Assembly: GCA_000431775.1 (NCBI GenBank)
Contig: FR888217.1
Location: 82,347 to 95,006 of the forward strand
Direction: 5' to 3'
DNA length: 12,660 nt
Source of the DNA: Clostridium sp. CAG:413
GTDB lineage: Bacteria; Bacillota; Clostridia; Oscillospirales; Acutalibacteraceae
Position 1 is the stretch's first letter. The number at the start of each line of letters is the position of its first letter. A program made the translations under genes and the position numbers. The notes beneath the pieces were generated by a model that saw only the letters and a list, made by a program, of their open reading frames with translations, was not told where the DNA came from and searched no databases. Positions 5,613-12,660 of the stretch are shown one piece after another.

Positions 5613-6467
5613 ATGAAGATATTAGTTACGGGCGCGGGCGGTCAGCTCGGCTCGGATGTGATGCTGCGCCTCGGCAGGCTCGGCATTGAAGCCGTCGGAG
5701 CGGACGCTTCGGCGCTCGATATAACCGACAGAGCCGCCGTCAACGCTTTTTTTGACCGTGAGAGACCGGACGGCGTTATCCACTGCGCCGCATACACGAA
5801 CGTCGATCTTGCGGAGACGGAGCGCGAGAAATGCCGCAGCGTGAATGTCGGCGGCACGGCGAATATCGCCGCCGCCTGCGCCGAATACGGCTCAAAGCTG
5901 CTCTACACGAGCACGGACTACGTCTTTGACGGCAAGGGAGAAGCCCCGTTTGAGGTCGACAGCCCCAAAGCCCCGTGCAATTTTTATGGCGAAACCAAGC
6001 TCGGCGGTGAGGAAGCGGTGCTCGCCCTCTGCCCGAGGCATTTCATAGTACGCATCTCATGGGTGTTCGGCAAAAACGGCAAAAACTTTGTCAAGACAAT
6101 GCTGCGCCTTGCAAAGAGCAGGGATGAGATACGGGTCGTCGACGACCAGATAGGCTCGCCGACCTACACGCCCGACCTTGCCGCGCTGCTGTGCGACATG
6201 ATATCAGGCGACAAATTCGGCGTTTATCACGCCACGAATGAGGATTACTGCTCCTGGGCGGAATTCGCCGCAGCCGTCATGGAATTATCCGGCTCGGGCG
6301 CAAAAATAACGCCCATACCCTCCTCGGAATACCCCTCCCCCGCCGCAAGACCCGCAAATTCGCGCCTGTCAAAAAAGTCGCTTGACGGCGCTGGCTTCGA
6401 CCGCCTGCCGCCGTGGCGCGACGCATTGGCAAGATTTTTATCAGACATTGATATTGCCGCTTTATAA
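5613..6467 (+). CDS. rfbD: dTDP-4-dehydrorhamnose reductase
   Basis: A 284-residue extended short-chain dehydrogenase of normal RmlD length. It reduces dTDP-4-dehydro-L-rhamnose with NAD(P)H to dTDP-L-rhamnose, the last step in making the rhamnosyl donor for cell-wall glycans and polysaccharides, in the cytosol. Seen: the Rossmann loop 'TGAGGQLG' at 6-13, 'HCAAYTNVDLAE' at 57-68, the catalytic region 'STDYVFDG' at 100-107, the Tyr-x3-Lys pair Y125/K129 in 'FYGETKL', 'RISWVFG' at 147-153, 'DDQIGSPTYTPDLA' at 177-190 and 'RPANSRLS' at 246-253 that lines the sugar-nucleotide pocket. All key residues are intact. The start at 5613 is preceded at seven bases by a modest AAAGGTG. Unlike the usual rfbACBD cluster, no rfbA, rfbB or rfbC partner lies nearby, and the gene has its own promoter. 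Confidence 0.95.
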   Translation: MKILVTGAGGQLGSDVMLRLGRLGIEAVGADASALDITDRAAVNAFFDRERPDGVIHCAAYTNVDLAETEREKCRSVNVGGTANIAAACAEYGSKLLYTSTDYVFDGKGEAPFEVDSPKAPCNFYGETKLGGEEAVLALCPRHFIVRISWVFGKNGKNFVKTMLRLAKSRDEIRVVDDQIGSPTYTPDLAALLCDMISGDKFGVYHATNEDYCSWAEFAAAVMELSGSGAKITPIPSSEYPSPAARPANSRLSKKSLDGAGFDRLPPWRDALARFLSDIDIAAL

Positions 6468-6482
6468 ATTCGACGGCTTTTT
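6456..6482 (+). terminator. possible weak terminator after rfbD
   Basis: GCCG at 6456-6459 can pair with CGGC at 6474-6477 across a 14-base loop, followed by TTTTT at 6478-6482. The stem is short and its left arm is within the last codons of rfbD, so termination may be partial. Confidence 0.3.
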
Positions 6483-6484
6483 GC

Positions 6485-6513
6485 TTGTATTTGCGCGGCA
6501 AAAGTGATATAAT
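6485..6513 (+). promoter_or_regulatory. promoter of the M23 peptidase gene
   Basis: A perfect TATAAT at 6508-6513 with the extended -10 TGA at 6505-6507, and a weak TTGTAT -35 at 6485-6490, spacing 17. The predicted start near 6520 leaves a leader of about 35 bases with GGAG at 6543-6546, eight bases before the ATG at 6555. Confidence 0.75.
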
Positions 6514-6554
6514 GCTTTTTATATTAACCTTTACCTAAGTTTGGAGAGCCTTTA

Positions 6555-8801
6555 ATGGATAACAATAACAAGCCAAATCCCGATAAAAAAGTCGGTGCAG
6601 GCGACTCCCGCAGCGCATTCGACGAAATAATGGACGGCTTTTACGACCTGAGCGCTCTTTATTCACCTCATCAGCCGAAGCAGGAGGCACCGAAGCCCAA
6701 AGCGGAGCCGCCGAAGCCCACCGCACAATCGCCTAAGGATAAGGAGGCGCAGCGGCGCGAAAAGGCCGAGCTGCGCCGAAAGCTCGAAATGCAGGCGATA
6801 AAAGAGGATATCGAGCGGCGGTATTCGCAGCAGCTTGAGGCGGCTCAGAGCAACACCGAGTCGACGGACGGCGGCGAAAAGCGCACGCACGAGCCGGTCA
6901 CCATGTCGTTTGAGAACGAGCGTGAGACCGTGCGCGAGGAGCTGAGCAGGATCGACGAGATGATCAACAGCGAGACCGTCGCCGAGCCTGTAGTGCCGCC
7001 CGAGGACGAGCCCGTGCGCGCCGCTCATTCGGATGATGAAGAGCAGGAGGAGCAGCCCGAGCGCAAGAGCAGACCGCACGGCAGCCTCTATGAGATGATA
7101 AGCGAGCTTGGCGATTTCGTGCTCACAAGGGTCGGCTTCGCCCTCACCCTGATATTCAAGGTCATCAAATACCCGTTTGCAAAGTTTGCTAAATTCTTTA
7201 ACCGCGTGACCGAGAGCACAAAGCTGAGGATACGCAAATACATGGCGGCGACCCTCGACGAGACGGCATTTTTCCGCAGTGAAATACGCTCGGCGGGCAA
7301 ATCCATCCGTAAGGCGTTCCGCCACCCGCTGTCGCTCCCCTCGGTGCTCGTCCACTACATCCGCAAGGCGATACTCAGGCACAGGGAGCTGCTCCGCACG
7401 GCGGCGAATATCGCCCTCCCCGCTGCGGCGCTTGTGATATTCGTGCTCACAATAAACTATTGGAACAGCGTAACTTTTGCGCTCGAGGTCATATATAACG
7501 GCCAGGGGATCGGCTATATCAGCGACGAATCCGTCTATATCGAGGCCACAGACCTCGTTAAGGAGCGTCTGAGCAGCGATAAAGGGCTGCTGACAGACAA
7601 GGTCAATGTTGAAGCCACGGTCGCCGCGGCCTCAAACCTCGACGCCCGCTATTCGCTAGCCCTCGTCTCGCTTGAGGAGCTGAACGACGCACAGGCGATA
7701 TCCGATAAGATGATAGAGAATTCCGTCGACAATCTCACCCACGCCTGCGGCGTTTATGTGGACGGCAGTTTCATCTGCGCCGTCAAAAACGAGGCGGACG
7801 CAAAGACGGTGTTCTACGACATCCTCTCACCCTATGAGGCGGACGCAAAGGCAAACGATTACGTCGTCGGCTTTGCCGAGAGCATAGACTATGTGCAGGG
7901 GCTCTATCGTGACGACAAGAGCATAATGTGGGACGCCGCAAAGCTCGAGCAGACGATGAAGAGCGACAAGATAACCAGCACCGCCTACACGGCCTCAGAG
8001 GGCGACACGATAGACAGCATCGCCGAGAAATTCGGCACCACCGAGGAGCTGCTCAAGAATGCAAACCCCGACTATGATTTCGGCAATATTGCGGACGGCG
8101 ACAGCATCACCGTCACGACAGTCTCAAAATATGTCAGGGTCAAGAAGACCGTCACCTCATCAAGCGTGAGAGATATTGAATTCGACACCGTCAAGCAGCG
8201 TGACGCCACCAAATACAGCGGCTACCGCAAGGTGCTGCAGGCGGGCGTTAACGGCAGCGAGAGAGTCACAAAGACCGATATATATATCGACGGCGTGCTC
8301 TACGACACCGATTATTCCTATGAAACCATCAACGAGCCTGTCGACGAGATAATAGCCGTCGGCACCAAGACCTCCTACGGAGGAGTTTATATCGGCTCGG
8401 CCTCCGCAAAGGGCTTCCTTTGGCCCGCCCCGAGCTGTCACTATGTCAGCTCGCCTTATGGCTGGAGAAGCAGCGGCTGGCACAACGGCATGGATCTCAC
8501 AAGGGGCGGCGGCGGAGCGCTCGGCACCCCGGTCATCGCCTCAAGAAGCGGCCGCGTTGAAGTCGTGCAGCGCAGCAACTCCGGCTACGGCAACATGGTA
8601 TTGATAAACCACGGCGACGGCTACAAGACCCGCTACGGCCACATGGTCAGCGGCTCGATAACGGTATCGGTCGGCGAATATGTCGAGGCAGGTCAGACCA
8701 TAGGCAAGGTCGGCTCGACGGGCAACTCGACAGGCCCGCATCTCCACTTCGAGGTTATCTATAACGGCGAGACCCAGAACCCCAAGAATTATATATCCTA
8801 A
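6555..8801 (+). CDS. membrane-anchored LysM-G5-M23 peptidoglycan endopeptidase
   Basis: A 748-residue cell-wall hydrolase. Residues 1-180 are polar, rich in Pro, Lys and Glu, with a probable coiled coil at 62-97. Residues 183-215 are hydrophobic and basic; 283-302 form a clear membrane segment. After this come a linker region of about 170 residues, a LysM-type repeat at about 475-522 (peptidoglycan binding), a G5 domain at about 525-603 ending in the typical 'IIAVGTK', and the M23 (LytM) peptidase domain at about 620-748. Zinc ligands are present: H643 and D647 in 'HNGMD', H731 in 'HLHFE'; H696 and H729 complete the catalytic set. It should cleave peptide bonds in peptidoglycan stems or bridges from outside the membrane, with the N-terminal 280 residues in the cytosol if there is one membrane segment. 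It has its own promoter and terminator, so it is probably monocistronic. Confidence 0.95.
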   Translation: MDNNNKPNPDKKVGAGDSRSAFDEIMDGFYDLSALYSPHQPKQEAPKPKAEPPKPTAQSPKDKEAQRREKAELRRKLEMQAIKEDIERRYSQQLEAAQSNTESTDGGEKRTHEPVTMSFENERETVREELSRIDEMINSETVAEPVVPPEDEPVRAAHSDDEEQEEQPERKSRPHGSLYEMISELGDFVLTRVGFALTLIFKVIKYPFAKFAKFFNRVTESTKLRIRKYMAATLDETAFFRSEIRSAGKSIRKAFRHPLSLPSVLVHYIRKAILRHRELLRTAANIALPAAALVIFVLTINYWNSVTFALEVIYNGQGIGYISDESVYIEATDLVKERLSSDKGLLTDKVNVEATVAAASNLDARYSLALVSLEELNDAQAISDKMIENSVDNLTHACGVYVDGSFICAVKNEADAKTVFYDILSPYEADAKANDYVVGFAESIDYVQGLYRDDKSIMWDAAKLEQTMKSDKITSTAYTASEGDTIDSIAEKFGTTEELLKNANPDYDFGNIADGDSITVTTVSKYVRVKKTVTSSSVRDIEFDTVKQRDATKYSGYRKVLQAGVNGSERVTKTDIYIDGVLYDTDYSYETINEPVDEIIAVGTKTSYGGVYIGSASAKGFLWPAPSCHYVSSPYGWRSSGWHNGMDLTRGGGGALGTPVIASRSGRVEVVQRSNSGYGNMVLINHGDGYKTRYGHMVSGSITVSVGEYVEAGQTIGKVGSTGNSTGPHLHFEVIYNGETQNPKNYIS

Positions 8802-8803
8802 GC

Positions 8804-8850
8804 AAAAACTCAGCCGAGCTGCTGCAATTAAGCAACAGCCCGGCTGTTTG
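8804..8850. terminator. bidirectional terminator between convergent genes
   Basis: A 14-position stem with two mismatches (8811-8824 with 8833-8846) closes an eight-base loop. The plus strand continues TTTGATTATCTTATTTTATTT; the minus strand continues GAGTTTTTGC from the AAAAA at 8804-8808. It serves the M23 gene and the convergent hydrolase gene. Confidence 0.8.
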
Positions 8851-8861
8851 ATTATCTTATT

Positions 8862-10742
8862 TTATTTCTCAAACCATGACGATATCGTGTCATAGAGGCA
8901 TTCGACGCTGCGGTGCAGGGAAGTCCGCCTCAATGCGCTGTAGAAGAAGTCGGGCAAGACCTTTTCGAGCCTGCCCATGAAGTCCTTCTTCACAAGCGCG
9001 CTGCCTTTACCATGCGCTTCGCCGTTCATCACGGTGATATCGAGCTGTGCGGAGCAGAGCGGATTGATGCTGCCTATCTTCACATAGTTCACGGTGATTT
9101 GGGCGTATTTCGCCGACTCCTGCGGGATATCGCCCTCAAAGGGGATCTCCACGCTCTCGCCCGGGGCTATCGGTGCCGAGGTGATCGCGCTGAATTTAAG
9201 CTCCACGCCGTCGGCGACGACCGAAAGCACCTTGATATAATTATTTGTGCTCAGATTCTCGACCACGAGCGCTTTATCGCCGCCCGTGAGATATGCGCCG
9301 CCGCTCGAGTCAAACGAGAGCCGCATGGTGCGGTAGCTGTTGTTTGAAGAGGCAAACTGCGGATAAGCGGGGTCGGAATAGACATCCTTGATGTCATCCG
9401 TCAGCAGCAACTTCGTCACGAGCGAACGGGTGTATTCCTCATAGAAATATTGCCCGTGATAGTGCCCCTCGACAAACCATGTATTCTCCGGCAGATAAGC
9501 TGTCGAGGCGTCCATCTCCATGGAGGGAGAGACGTGATAGTGCTCGGGATCATTGCAGGCGGTGCACGCGCCGGTGTAGCCGTCGGGGAAGCGCTCGCCG
9601 AGCGGTGCGGTCAACGCGCCGCTCACGCCGCTTGCGGGCAGCACCACGTCGCCGTTGATGTCGCCGCCGAGGGCAAGCTGGCTGCCCGTGCCGCAGATTA
9701 TCGAGACCTGCGTGCCCCTCGCCCTGCACTCGGCAAAGGTTTCGGAGAGCTTCGGCATTATTTCGTTATGGACTATATCGGTTTTTGCGATAAGCTCTTT
9801 ATTCTCAACGGGGTCAAGGTATTCGTTTTTGAGGCTCTCATATGTCGCCTGCGAGCAGAGCGACCAAATGCTGCCCCAATTGCCGACCACATCCGTGAGC
9901 TTTGAGCACATCCCGTTTGTGAAGCCGTCAAGCCACTCAACGCGGTTTGCGTCAAAGATGCGGGAGAGATTCGCCGAGCCTGCAAGCGCCGTCTCCATAA
10001 AGGATATCAGCGATTTATTCGCAAGCTCCGCGCTGCCGGTGAATATCCTCTCGGGGATATTTGTGCCGCCGAGGGCTGGCACGCTGAGCACCGCTCTGTC
10101 AACGTCGCATTCGTCGCCGTAGAGGGTCAGATAGGTCGAGACTATAAGGCCGCCGTAGCTAAGGGCAAAGAGCTTGACCTGCTCCGCACCCGTGTATTCC
10201 TTGACGGATTTGATGAATTCGCGCAGCTCGCCCGCAAGGGTAACGGCGTCAAGCCTTGAATCATACTGATAGCAAAACAGCCTTGAGGGATTCATCTGCC
10301 CCGCCATGTATTCGCAAAAGTTGCGCTCATAGAGATATTCCTCGGCGTTTTGCAGCATATAGCCGACATTGTTGAGCTCCGGGTCGTCGGGGTAGTGCCC
10401 GACGGGGTAAACGGAGGAGCCGTCGGGGGCGCACTTGAGCTTGCCGAGTATCTGCGCCGCTCCGTCGCCGACCGTTTCGCCGAATTCCTCCACCCTGCCG
10501 GCAAGAGCGCCCGCAAGCGAGGATATGAAGTTTGAGAAATCGTCGCCGATGCGGTCAAATATCGCACCCGCGTCAGGCCCCCATATCTTTTGCTGCTCTT
10601 CGGTGCCGAAATCGGTGAAGAGCTGGGAGCACATGAAGCCCGATATCAATATAACGGGCGTATCCGGCTCGGCGGCATGGGCGGTAACGCAGCCGCCTAT
10701 GAGCAGAGCCATGCATAATATGATACTTAATACTTTTTTCAT
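8862..10742 (-). CDS. exported LCAT-like alpha/beta hydrolase
   Basis: A 626-residue exported protein. Its N-terminus is a signal sequence: MKK, hydrophobic residues 4-17, then either a lipobox I15-G-G-C18 or a signal peptidase I site after AHA at 21-23. The mature start 'PVILISGFMCSQLF' (29-42) matches the oxyanion-hole strand of the lecithin:cholesterol acyltransferase family, which cleaves or transfers acyl chains of lipids. The nucleophile elbow is 'LFALSYGG' with S195; the usual glycine two before the serine is alanine. 'NGDVVLPAS' at 363-371 (D365) resembles the LCAT acidic-residue loop, and 'EGHYHGQ' at 425-431 offers the catalytic histidine. Residues from about 460 look like a separate beta-rich domain. 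The substrate is unknown: phospholipase, esterase or acyltransferase are all possible. It starts at 10742 with GGAG nine bases upstream and is convergent with the M23 gene. Confidence 0.8.
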   Translation of the reverse strand: MKKVLSIILCMALLIGGCVTAHAAEPDTPVILISGFMCSQLFTDFGTEEQQKIWGPDAGAIFDRIGDDFSNFISSLAGALAGRVEEFGETVGDGAAQILGKLKCAPDGSSVYPVGHYPDDPELNNVGYMLQNAEEYLYERNFCEYMAGQMNPSRLFCYQYDSRLDAVTLAGELREFIKSVKEYTGAEQVKLFALSYGGLIVSTYLTLYGDECDVDRAVLSVPALGGTNIPERIFTGSAELANKSLISFMETALAGSANLSRIFDANRVEWLDGFTNGMCSKLTDVVGNWGSIWSLCSQATYESLKNEYLDPVENKELIAKTDIVHNEIMPKLSETFAECRARGTQVSIICGTGSQLALGGDINGDVVLPASGVSGALTAPLGERFPDGYTGACTACNDPEHYHVSPSMEMDASTAYLPENTWFVEGHYHGQYFYEEYTRSLVTKLLLTDDIKDVYSDPAYPQFASSNNSYRTMRLSFDSSGGAYLTGGDKALVVENLSTNNYIKVLSVVADGVELKFSAITSAPIAPGESVEIPFEGDIPQESAKYAQITVNYVKIGSINPLCSAQLDITVMNGEAHGKGSALVKKDFMGRLEKVLPDFFYSALRRTSLHRSVECLYDTISSWFEK

Positions 10743-10775
10743 TATTTTTCTCCGTGTCCGAATGTTTCCTTATAC

Positions 10776-10804
10776 ATTTTATCATAGCGTAATGCACAAT
10801 TCAA
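10776..10804 (-). promoter_or_regulatory. promoter of the LCAT-like hydrolase gene
   Basis: On the minus strand, TTGAAT (10804-10799), 17 bases, TAAAAT (10781-10776). The predicted start near 10769 leaves a leader of about 27 bases. Bases 10786-10776 read TATGATAAAAT on the minus strand, identical to the same region of the rfbD promoter. Confidence 0.6.
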
Positions 10805-10844
10805 TGAAAAATTTATTAAAAGTAAGTTAAATTGCCGTTTCGGC

Positions 10845-10872
10845 TTGCAATCAGCGGCAAAAATGGTATTAT
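10845..10872 (+). promoter_or_regulatory. promoter of the MBL-fold hydrolase gene
   Basis: TTGCAA (10845-10850), 16 bases, TATTAT (10867-10872) preceded by TGG, an extended -10. The predicted start near 10879 leaves a leader of about 33 bases. It is back-to-back with the hydrolase promoter, with about 40 bases between the two -35 elements. Confidence 0.55.
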
Positions 10873-10897
10873 TAATCATAAGCTAAAACAATTCTTT

Positions 10898-10901
10898 GGA
10901 G
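10898..10901 (+). promoter_or_regulatory. ribosome binding site deciding the MBL gene start
   Basis: GGAG lies ten bases before the ATG at 10912 but only one base before the in-frame ATG at 10903, which is too close. The later ATG is therefore preferred. Confidence 0.7.
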
Positions 10902-10911
10902 AATGACCGCG

Positions 10912-12183
10912 ATGAACAAAATTTTTAATTCAATCCCCCTGCCCACTCGCGCGCCCGACGGCGAATATGACTGCGGCAGAGGCTCATATATGCTGCTGTG
11001 GGGCGATTCGTCGCCCGATGAATTCGAGCGGCTGTGCGGCGATATCACGGCGAGCGGCTTCAGGCTCTTTGACCGCACGGATATAGAGGGCAGCCTTCAC
11101 TGCACCTTTGCGGGCAAGCCCGTGCTGCACGCATGGTATTGCCCTTGTGAGCGGGCGCTGCGCCTGACCGCCGACCCCTACACCGCCCTCTATAACACCG
11201 CACCCGAGCGCTGTGAGAGGAAGTACAGCAATACCCTATGGCAGTTTGAGGTCGATCATTCTCTGATAGACTGCGGTATGTGCTACATAGTCCGCTGCTG
11301 CGACGGCAGCTTCTTTGTCATTGACAGCGCCCATATGTACTCGGTCAACGACGATATCAGGATCATCGAATTTCTGCGTAAGTTGAACGGCGGAGCGAAG
11401 CCCACGGTGGCGGGCTGGTTCTTCTCCCACGGGCATGAGGATCACGTCGCCAAATTCAGCGATATCGTTGAATTCCACTCGGGCGAGGTCGATATCGAGA
11501 CGGTGTATTATAACTTCCCGTCCTACGGCCACCCCGACAACGAGGAGTGGGGCGAATGCGGCAAGCAGGTGATGCACCGCTTTGAGCGCGAGCTTGACGA
11601 GCACCCGGAAATAAAGAAGGTGCGCCTTCACACTGGTCAGCGCTTCTTTGTGCGCGACCTTGAATTCAGCGTGCTATGCACCCATGAGGATATTTACCCG
11701 AACCCGCTCAGCAACTTCAACGACTCCTCGACCGCTATCATGATGACCGCCGGCGGCTGCAAGGTGCTCTTCCCCGGCGACTGCGCCGCCGAAAGCGACA
11801 AGGTGTTCCTGCGCCGCTATCACGACGCGCTCAAATGCAGCGTGGTGCAGGTGTCGCATCACGGTCACTCGGGCACCTCGAGCGAATTCTACCGCCGTGC
11901 GGGCGCGGAATGCGTTCTCTTCCCGATAACGGAGATAAAATTTGCCGAGGAATGGGATAAGCAGGAGCCGAACCGAGTTGCGGTCGATATTGCCAAGGAA
12001 TACCACATCGCCTCAAACGGCACGGTTGAGATACCCCTGCCCTACTCCTTCGGCGGCACAAAGCGGCTGCCTGACGAGACCTTTGAGGATTTTGACGGCA
12101 TATTTGCCCTTTGGTGCTACGAATACACCGACGAATACAAAGAAAAGCTCCGCCGAGAGTTCCTCGAACGGAGCAAAGGATAA
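10912..12183 (+). CDS. ComEC-like MBL-fold metallo-hydrolase, stand-alone
   Basis: A 423-residue protein without signal peptide or membrane segment, so probably cytosolic. Residues from about 110 form a metallo-beta-lactamase fold: the metal motif H173-x-H175-x-D177-H178 ('SHGHEDHV'), a 'NDSST' strand at 270-274, 'LFPGDCA' with D290, and 'VSHHGHSG' with H316-H317, the form seen in the ComEC/Rec2 C-terminal hydrolase domain and related free-standing enzymes. Metal-dependent hydrolysis, of phosphoester or nucleic-acid-like substrates, is the family expectation. The first 105 or so residues, with cysteines at 21, 42, 64, 77 and 79, are not assignable by eye. Nothing of ComEC's membrane channel is present, so a competence role is not supported. 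The ATG at 10912 is chosen over 10903 by ribosome-binding-site spacing. It has its own promoter and terminator. Confidence 0.85.
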   Translation: MNKIFNSIPLPTRAPDGEYDCGRGSYMLLWGDSSPDEFERLCGDITASGFRLFDRTDIEGSLHCTFAGKPVLHAWYCPCERALRLTADPYTALYNTAPERCERKYSNTLWQFEVDHSLIDCGMCYIVRCCDGSFFVIDSAHMYSVNDDIRIIEFLRKLNGGAKPTVAGWFFSHGHEDHVAKFSDIVEFHSGEVDIETVYYNFPSYGHPDNEEWGECGKQVMHRFERELDEHPEIKKVRLHTGQRFFVRDLEFSVLCTHEDIYPNPLSNFNDSSTAIMMTAGGCKVLFPGDCAAESDKVFLRRYHDALKCSVVQVSHHGHSGTSSEFYRRAGAECVLFPITEIKFAEEWDKQEPNRVAVDIAKEYHIASNGTVEIPLPYSFGGTKRLPDETFEDFDGIFALWCYEYTDEYKEKLRREFLERSKG

Positions 12184-12187
12184 GCAA

Positions 12188-12225
12188 AACGGCTGTGAAC
12201 GCGTACAGCCGTTATTTTTATTTTG
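12188..12225. terminator. bidirectional terminator
   Basis: A nine-base-pair perfect stem (12188-12196 with 12205-12213) closes an eight-base loop, followed on the plus strand by ATTTTTATTTT and on the minus strand by TTTGCTTA. The plus-strand U-tract runs into the 3' end of the convergent gene, whose stop codon is at 12218-12220. Confidence 0.85.
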
Positions 12226-12660
12226 CCGTGACAGCTGCGGAGGCATTGCCAGCAGCGTCGTAAGCGGTTATCGTGTATTCGTCGCCGACCGAGCCGCCGA
12301 TATCGGCGTAAACAAGCTCGGGCGATGAATAGCAGGTCTCGATTCGGGTCAGGAATTTGCCGTTTTTCTCGATTCGGTAGTACGCTATGCCGAAGTTATC
12401 GCTTGCGGCGTCCCAATCGAGGCTCACCCCGCCGTCAACAGCCGACTTGCGGAATCCGCCCATAACGGGAGCCTCACCCTCAAGCACATAGCCGTTCTTA
12501 ACATAGTCGAGGTATGTCTCGATATATGCGGGGCTGACAAGCTCGGGGCTGTAGTAGTGATTATATGAGAACGTGATGATATTCTCGGCGTATTTCGCCG
12601 CCGTTTTCATCTGGCGGGTGAAGCGGTCGAGGGTCGCGGGCACGGCCTCGGCATTCTCGG
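12218..12660 (-). CDS. probable DUF4434-like protein with FN3-like tail, C-terminal part
   Basis: The frame stays open to the right edge, so only the last 146 or so residues are visible and the true start lies outside. The GTG at 12643 is not a credible start: the frame continues upstream without a stop and no ribosome binding site precedes it. The first part ('ATLDRFTRQMKTAAKYAEN', then 'IITFSYNHYYSP') resembles the end of a TIM-barrel glycoside-hydrolase-like domain of the DUF4434 type, where this stretch would be the last barrel strand. After a short linker the last 80 or so residues form a fibronectin-III-like beta sandwich ('GGVSLDWDAASDN', 'YYRIEKNGKF', 'YTITAYDAAGNAS'). Such architecture is typical of exported carbohydrate-active proteins, but no catalytic residue can be identified in the part shown. 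The family call is a tentative recognition; the FN3-like tail is surer. Confidence 0.6.
   Translation of the reverse strand, partial: ENAEAVPATLDRFTRQMKTAAKYAENIITFSYNHYYSPELVSPAYIETYLDYVKNGYVLEGEAPVMGGFRKSAVDGGVSLDWDAASDNFGIAYYRIEKNGKFLTRIETCYSSPELVYADIGGSVGDEYTITAYDAAGNASAAVTAK

Noticed and set aside
6663..7382. A 239-codon minus-strand open frame within the M23 gene
   Set aside because: Its translation is Leu/Arg-rich low-complexity sequence, the usual mirror of a Glu/Lys-rich coding strand, and the plus strand has a promoter, ribosome binding site and complete domains.
9642..9668. 'GDINGD' in the LCAT-like protein, resembling the start of a dockerin repeat
   Set aside because: Only one copy is present, the rest of the calcium loop does not fit, and in position it matches the acidic-residue loop of the hydrolase family.
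12641..12643. GTG as start codon of the right-most minus-strand gene
   Set aside because: The frame is open through the window edge (codons for E-N-A-E-A precede it) and the protein would begin in the middle of a domain.
1..12660. tRNA, rRNA, CRISPR arrays, insertion sequences, attachment sites, origins
   Set aside because: I looked on both strands for clover-leaf ends, regularly spaced repeats, transposase motifs and terminal inverted repeats and saw none.

Overview
The window looks like chromosomal DNA of an anaerobic, low-profile Firmicute, most likely a Clostridia gut lineage of the Oscillospiraceae/Ruminococcaceae kind. The grounds are GC-rich codons combined with AT-rich intergenic gaps, strong GGAG-type ribosome binding sites, sigma-A-like promoters with 16-17 bp spacers, a MEP-pathway ispE, a 'cytidylate kinase-like' P-loop protein and a membrane-anchored LysM-G5-M23 peptidase. 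The lineage is an inference from style and gene families; no ribosomal RNA or tRNA is present to fix it. I see no mobile element, CRISPR array, tRNA or phage gene, and no stretch above 300 bases lacks a gene.

Layout, left to right. (1) Bases 1-802, plus strand: the 3' end of a ChbG/HpnK (YdjC) family carbohydrate deacetylase, overlapping by an ATGA the start of a small lipoprotein gene. (2) Bases 803-933: a convergent gap with two hairpin terminators and an unexpected promoter-like sequence placed directly against the second one. (3) Bases 934-5468, minus strand: a tight five-gene operon, read from right to left: PHP-family histidinol-phosphatase, ispE, exported calcineurin-like phosphoesterase, cytidylate kinase-like protein, PPC/DUF296 protein. 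(4) Bases 5469-5612: a divergent promoter region. (5) Bases 5613-6467, plus: a solitary rmlD/rfbD (dTDP-4-dehydrorhamnose reductase). (6) Bases 6555-8801, plus: a 748-residue membrane-anchored M23 cell-wall endopeptidase with its own extended -10 promoter. (7) Bases 8862-10742, minus: an exported LCAT-like alpha/beta hydrolase, convergent with the peptidase across a bidirectional terminator. (8) Bases 10743-10911: a second divergent promoter region. (9) Bases 10912-12183, plus: a stand-alone ComEC-like metallo-beta-lactamase-fold hydrolase. (10) Bases 12218 to the right edge, minus: the 3' end of a probable DUF4434-type glycoside-hydrolase-like protein with a fibronectin-III-like tail.

The genes do not form one pathway. 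The common thread is envelope and housekeeping work: isoprenoid precursor synthesis (IspE), rhamnose precursor synthesis (RmlD), peptidoglycan cleavage (M23) and several exported hydrolases or lipoproteins of unknown substrate. Each transcription unit is bounded by a readable promoter or hairpin, so the regulatory layout is clear. I did not find a convincing undescribed system. The points most worth checking are the promoter abutting a terminator at 857-926, the 11-base identity shared by two promoters, the repeated AAGCAAAA after plus-strand stop codons, the unusual esterase elbow in the LCAT-like enzyme, and the topology of the M23 protein.
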